Assembly: GCA_038093515.1 (NCBI GenBank)
Contig: JBBPSI010000147.1
Location: 1 to 63,172 of the forward strand
Source: Butyriboletus loyo
Taxonomy: Eukaryota > Basidiomycota > Agaricomycetes > Boletales > Boletaceae
Reading direction: 5' to 3'
DNA length: 63,172 nucleotides
Shown in pieces: positions 56,541-63,172 of the stretch. The notes under the pieces are model-generated. The model was not told the origin of the DNA. It did not search any database and saw nothing but the letters and a program-made list of their open reading frames with translations. Numbering within the stretch: the stretch's first letter is position 1; every line of letters begins with the position of its first letter. Position numbers and translations under genes: made by a program.

Positions 56541-57299
56541 CTAATGTAGTTTGTACCCAATTAAATGCCTTCGGCCTATTATCTCTCCAACCTGTTCGCG
56601 TGACCAATTAGCATAGAGCGCCAAAGGACAAAAAAAGCAATGGAAAACACGAAGAAAACCGTGAAAATTCAAAGGGCTCACCTTGAAAATCGTGTACGCT
56701 TCCACCGCATACACCGCAACGCGGGCCCACTGGCCGGTGGTGAGCAAGTCGCGCCAGTACTGCGGGTTCTTTGCACGACCCCAGAGGACGGTGTATGCAT
56801 CCGTGACGGTAGCGAAGGAAGTTGGAGGCTGCAGCCGTTCAGCAATATAGACTTGCTTCAACAGTTCACGCGCAACTTCGGCGTTGTAGACGATGGGCTG
56901 ACGGTACGCTGTACGCACCAAATGAAAATCAAGAACGCACGATGAACGTTCATGGAAACGCAGGGTGGACAAAAACGAGGTAAGATATATGTAGGGAGTG
57001 GGACCGACCGAAATAGTACAGTCCAGTCAGCTCCCCGCGGAATTATATGACAGAACAGAATAATACGCACATCCAAGCAACCCCGCAGCCCTTTCACCAA
57101 GGGGACCGAGGACCTGCCCCGCGCTCGCCAATAGTCGCTGTGCGGTACCAAGGGCATCCTGCACCTGCTTCGAGCTGCTGGCACCCTGGGAGGTTTGGCT
57201 GGTGCTCGCGAACCGGCGCGCGGCGAATGACGGAGAAGGACGGCGGAAAACCGCTTGGCGGAATAAAGAGGTAGTGAACGTCGACCGCGTGGTGTTCAT
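56541..57299 (-). CDS. ATP20: Mitochondrial ATP synthase subunit g
   Basis: Three exons. The N-terminus (MNTTRSTFTTSLFRQAVFRR) is an Arg/Ser-rich mitochondrial presequence. Exon 1 continues with QVQDALGTAQRLLASAGQVL and GERAAGLLG. After an intron comes YRQPIVYNAEVARELLKQVY, then IAERLQPPT, NPQYWRDLLTTGQWARVAVY and AVEAYTIFK. The last exon gives VGEIIGRRHLIGYKLH. These are hallmarks of F1Fo-ATP synthase subunit g, which supports dimerisation of the complex in the inner membrane (its single helix carries the GxxxG-type surface). Length and order fit the family. Confidence 0.92.
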
Positions 57300-58608
57300 G
57301 GGGTGTACTTCGGATAATATTTTCGGTGTTGGTTTTGTTGAGCACGAACTTGCTCAGTGGTGTGGTTGACAAGAAACAAACACGGTGGGAAAATTCAACT
57401 CCTTTCTCCGGCTTCGGCCGAGTTGAATATGCCTGGCCATATAATATTGCAACTTCACTACCGTCTACTCACTCGTACTTTATCGATATATCGCCCAACC
57501 TCAGATTCACAGCTGTACTGCGCATTCAACCACATATTGTGTTCTTGGTGAATTTCTGCACACTTGTTAACTCTGCACAACTTGCCTTGCAAAAGTGTCA
57601 TAGGCTGTCACGCATATAAGGTTCGTCGATTTCGCATGTCGACGTAGCGCTTTCAGAGTGATACACTAGGTAGTGGCAGTTGGCTTGACTAGCACATTGC
57701 TCCAGCGTACTTTGCATTGTCGGACTGGACTAGTAATAGGAGTGAAACCCTAATTAGGACCAGAGCAAGCAACAGCGTGCTGTATTCCCCGGTGAGCTGG
57801 CCTCCTAAGGATGTTGCTAAGTAGTTCAGTTCTGCTGTTTGATTCCTTGCCTCTCCTGAATCGGGTGCTCGCGGTTAGATGAGCCAGTACCTTGCCCAAA
57901 TATCATTGACACACCGACTTACTTATCATCTTGTTCCGACAGTTAGCTGCTCGCTCATATATGGTCTTGTCGCAGTCTCACCTTCTTCCCTTCGCGGCGA
58001 CCGGGCCTGCACGGCGAGAGAGATCAGTACATAAATCAAACTACACCGTGTTGGAGCTTATGGACAGATGAGTTAATTTGATGTTATCTAACATCCACTC
58101 AAAGAAGCTGCGGCTGGCACATACCGGAACAGGCAGAAATCCTTCTGTCGATCGTATTACCGGTGACTGGGTAACTCTATTGCCATAGCCAAGCCAACGT
58201 GTAGTGGTTGAGTGCATGGACCACCACCCGCGCTCCAGTCACCGTATCACGAGGAATACAAATACTGTCCATGACTGCGTTTTGTTCCTTGCTGCCATCG
58301 CAAATCTGGAAAGACGGGAACTATTTGCCTGAGTACTAAAGTGGAGTTCCGCCTTGGCTCTGATGATACCTGTAACAGAATTAGTGACGAGCTGCGGCCT
58401 TGCCAGACCCACCTTCTCAGCCCCGAATGGGACTGGAAGTGGTGTTAGGCCACGGATATTGTCTAATATGCGTACCGCGAGCTCTTGATGCAGACGCTGA
58501 TCGAAACCAATCCTCGCACATGCCACCACACGTTTTCCTTGGGTATATAAAATCACCGGTAGTTGATTTGTCTTCTTCATTGGATTTATTTCCCCTGACG
58601 CCTTTTGC
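57300..58608. other. Intergenic region and promoter of the peroxidase relic
   Basis: No gene recognised. A TATA box (TATATAAA, 58544-58551) lies 58 bp before the peroxidase ATG, followed by a pyrimidine-rich leader, so the promoter architecture is still visible. Confidence 0.45.
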
Positions 58609-59834
58609 ATGTTCGGGGTGAAGTTACAGAACCTCGCGATGCTAGTTGCGTTTGTCCCTATGCACTGGGGTTCCTTCGCCTAGCGATTTCCCCGGAATAT
58701 CGTTCGCTCGTGGGGTTATCTCCACAAGAGGTCCGGGCTATAGTACGAACATTTAGCAGCACCCCCGGTCCACAGCCTCTCCCGCCTCCCATCAGCGATA
58801 TATCCGCTAAGTCTCGGTCCACCCATACCAGCCTTATCGGCCAAGTGACATCCGTGGTTTTCTGTCCCGGATCAAATCCTCTGGCTTCTCATGGAAAATC
58901 ATCAGAGATCTCGGCAGCACGATTTAGGGCCCACGAACATGGTTCTTAAATTATTTCAACCATATCGACATTGCCTTGTCCAAGAAGGTACTAGATCATA
59001 GCACAGGGTCAGCACAGGGTCCTTGCTGAGACATTTATCCGAAACTCAGGTTTCAACACAGGATGGAACTTGGCTGCGTTCGTCACTTATGCCGAACGTC
59101 CGAAGGTATTTCCTCGTCTCGTTTTCCCTGCTAACAATGGATGATATTCGGAAATGAAATAGGCACTTATTGTCGACGAGAACCGTTTGACCAATTTGAT
59201 GAGCATTGGAGTAAATACGACTGCAGATGATGAACTCACTCCTGGGCTCAACATCTACGGCAACCTTGAAGGTGAACTCCGTGCCTCTCTGCCATGATAA
59301 CGGATTTCTTGGGTACTCCGATAATCATGCGCTGATCGAGGCTATGGTCGACTATCAACTCTTCACTCGTGGGGTATCAACAACTCCACCACACGAACCC
59401 AACCTTTTCTTTTCGTTCGGTACCCCGCGCTACGCAGGCACCTACGCAGAAATGACCGTTCCCTTCGCCTTCTTCGTGGGCAACCAGATGGCGAACACCA
59501 TGCTTAATGTCACCCTTGACAATGCGCGGAGCTTCTCCGAGCTGCACAAGTACCCCGAGGGATTCTATCGTCGTCAGGCACCATACGACTTTGTCCAGGT
59601 CAATACAATGTTGAACAAAACATTTGCCTTGATCGGTGTGTCGCCGTGTCGTAACGAAGGCGTGGACAACTATGTGGTGAATCCACAGGACAATGGGAGC
59701 GTACGTGGATCTCTCTTGTCCGGTACACCATTTCCCTCGCTGTTGTTTTTCAGTTGTGCTATGCGTACCAGAAACAGGTCAGCTTGACGGTGCAAGACCC
59801 GACTTGTCCACATCTTTACTCGTTCGGGGAGTAA
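58609..59834 (+). pseudogene. Heme-thiolate peroxidase (chloroperoxidase/UPO family) pseudogene
   Basis: An ATG after a TATA box starts a signal-like segment MFGVKLQNLAMLVAFVPMHW that meets a TAG within about 24 codons. Downstream, in shifting frames, are DIRG followed one base out of phase by CPGSNPLASHG (the heme-ligand Cys motif) and YFNHIDIALSKKV. Then come WNLAAFVTYAERPK, ALIVDENRLTNLMSIG and GLNIYGNLEG. Another one-base shift precedes CHDNGFLGYSDNHALIEAMV. The 3' half is well preserved: VPFAFFVGNQMAN, DNARSFSELHKYPEGFYRR, NEGVDNYVVNPQD and, after an intron, LCYAYQKQVSLTV. Several frameshifts and a stop make function unlikely. Confidence 0.72.
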
Positions 59835-62200
<2,366 letters not shown>

Positions 62201-62444
62201 GGTCTCCGGCTGACTTGGACGGCGTGCTCAATGTTTGTACGGCGGGCACGAACGAAGGGTTTGAAAAGGAGGTTGTTTGCGTAAATGAACAGTGCAGTAG
62301 CGGGGTTCAAATGGATCGCGTATCACACAAGCGTCGGCGAGCTGATAGGCTGACAAGACAAAAAAAAGGTCTTTACATGGCTACATTAACCTATACATTT
62401 CGAGTAGGACTGGGACGAGTCTACAAGGTGGCACGGTCTATTCA

Positions 62445-63172
62445 TCATGGGCCAAAGTACGCTCTCAGAACATGGTTCGCGATGTTGAACCCAAGCAGAG
62501 ATACAACATAACTGGCAAACAGTGGCAATAACGGAGCGAGAAGGATCTCGGCACGTATCAAGAACGGCAAGGCTATCGTTGCAATTGACACGTTAGCCGG
62601 TGCGACTTCCTGGTAAGATTGGCTCACCGCTCAGCCCAAGGTACACCCCGTAGATGTATTGTGCGAATCTGGAGGATAGTTAGGGTCGTGGGTGTGCGTG
62701 AGATAGAAAAATGTTACCCTGTAAGGTAGAGAGTGTTGCCGACCAGGAGGCAGACCCACTTGTCTTTTGTGATAATAGGAAGTAGGATTAGCTGTGCGAC
62801 ATAGAGTGTAAGATAAAAGGGGAAGAAGGAATTTGTGTGGACGTCGAAGGCATATGCCCATTCGACTGATGAATCAGCTAGAGATGAATGAGAGGAAGGG
62901 GACAAGAGAACTTTATTGGCGAAAAGCCTGGCAGAAGCTGCGTCAGTCGAAATTGAAAGTCATACAAAGGAGCCTTACCGAAGCAGAGTTGCGATTATCA
63001 CGCCTACAAAGAGAAAATCACGTAGGATTATGATGAATGCCAGTTTCACTGCGTCCAAAAAGGTGTAAGAATACACCACAGACCATCCCATGGCTGCGAC
63101 TGCATAAAGTAATTGGGGTGCTTAGCGGGACAAGAGGAGAAGCGGTCCATACCAAAAAGGCAGCCGAAGAGG
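62445..63172 (-). CDS. UNC50/GMH1 homologue (5' end beyond the window)
   Basis: Partial gene; the N-terminal exons lie to the right of the window. Visible exons read WSVVYSYTFLDAVKLAFIII, then RDFLFVGVIIATLLR, then LFANKVLLSPSSHSSLADSS and VEWAYAFDVHTNSFFPFYL, then TLYVAQLILLPIITKDKW and VGNTLYLTG. The next exon gives YIYGVYLGLS, and the last ALPFLIRAEILLAPLLPLF, SYVVSLLGFNIANHVLRAYF, GP and stop. UNC-50 family proteins are multi-pass Golgi membrane proteins; yeast Gmh1 interacts with Arf GEFs. Splice phases agree at every junction inspected. Confidence 0.88.

Overview
This window is genomic DNA of a filamentous basidiomycete, most likely an Agaricomycete. The evidence is many short GT-AG introns of about 45-75 nt, a eukaryotic tRNA-Ile(AAU), and gene families typical of mushrooms: DUF6533-type membrane proteins, TPR-CHAT proteins, heme-thiolate peroxidase, CYP5144-like P450 and F-box-like proteins. 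No plasmid, phage or CRISPR structure is visible. Exon models come from reading splice signals by eye, so spans are more reliable than individual junctions.

Left third (1 to about 22.5 kb): a decayed array of segmental duplications. The building block is [esterase 3' end] - [spacer] - [DUF6533 membrane gene], tail to tail, often followed by pieces of an RNase P/MRP subunit POP4 gene. There are five DUF6533-like copies (758, 4037, 8445 and 12032 on +; 18179-19972 on -). One type-B carboxylesterase is complete (15121-17513) and five C-terminal esterase fragments surround it. Four POP4 relics are present, none with an open reading frame. Broken units are seen at the left edge, at 10.87 kb and at 20.15-20.45 kb.

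Middle (22.8 to 50.3 kb): mostly ordinary single-copy genes. These are an isochorismatase-like hydrolase, a monothiol glutaredoxin (Grx3/4 type), tRNA-Ile, a MINDY-type deubiquitinase with a C-terminal CaaX box, a 65-aa secreted peptide, a disordered probable nuclear protein, a very large TPR-CHAT protein with both catalytic residues, a P450 pseudogene, an F-box-like LRR protein, a SAM-like tail-anchored protein and an LRR protein.

Right part (51.4 to 63.2 kb): housekeeping genes mixed with relics. An SLM1-like BAR/PH protein and PHO88/SND3 are divergent across a 173-bp promoter. ATP synthase subunit g and an UNC50/GMH1 homologue (cut by the window end) look intact. Between them lie a frameshifted heme-thiolate peroxidase pseudogene, a calcineurin A fragment that stops at the GNHE metal site, and scraps of transposable elements.

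I found no clearly new multi-gene system. The strongest candidates for follow-up are the TPR-CHAT protease-like gene, the POP4/esterase/DUF6533 duplication array, and the catalytic microexon of the deubiquitinase.
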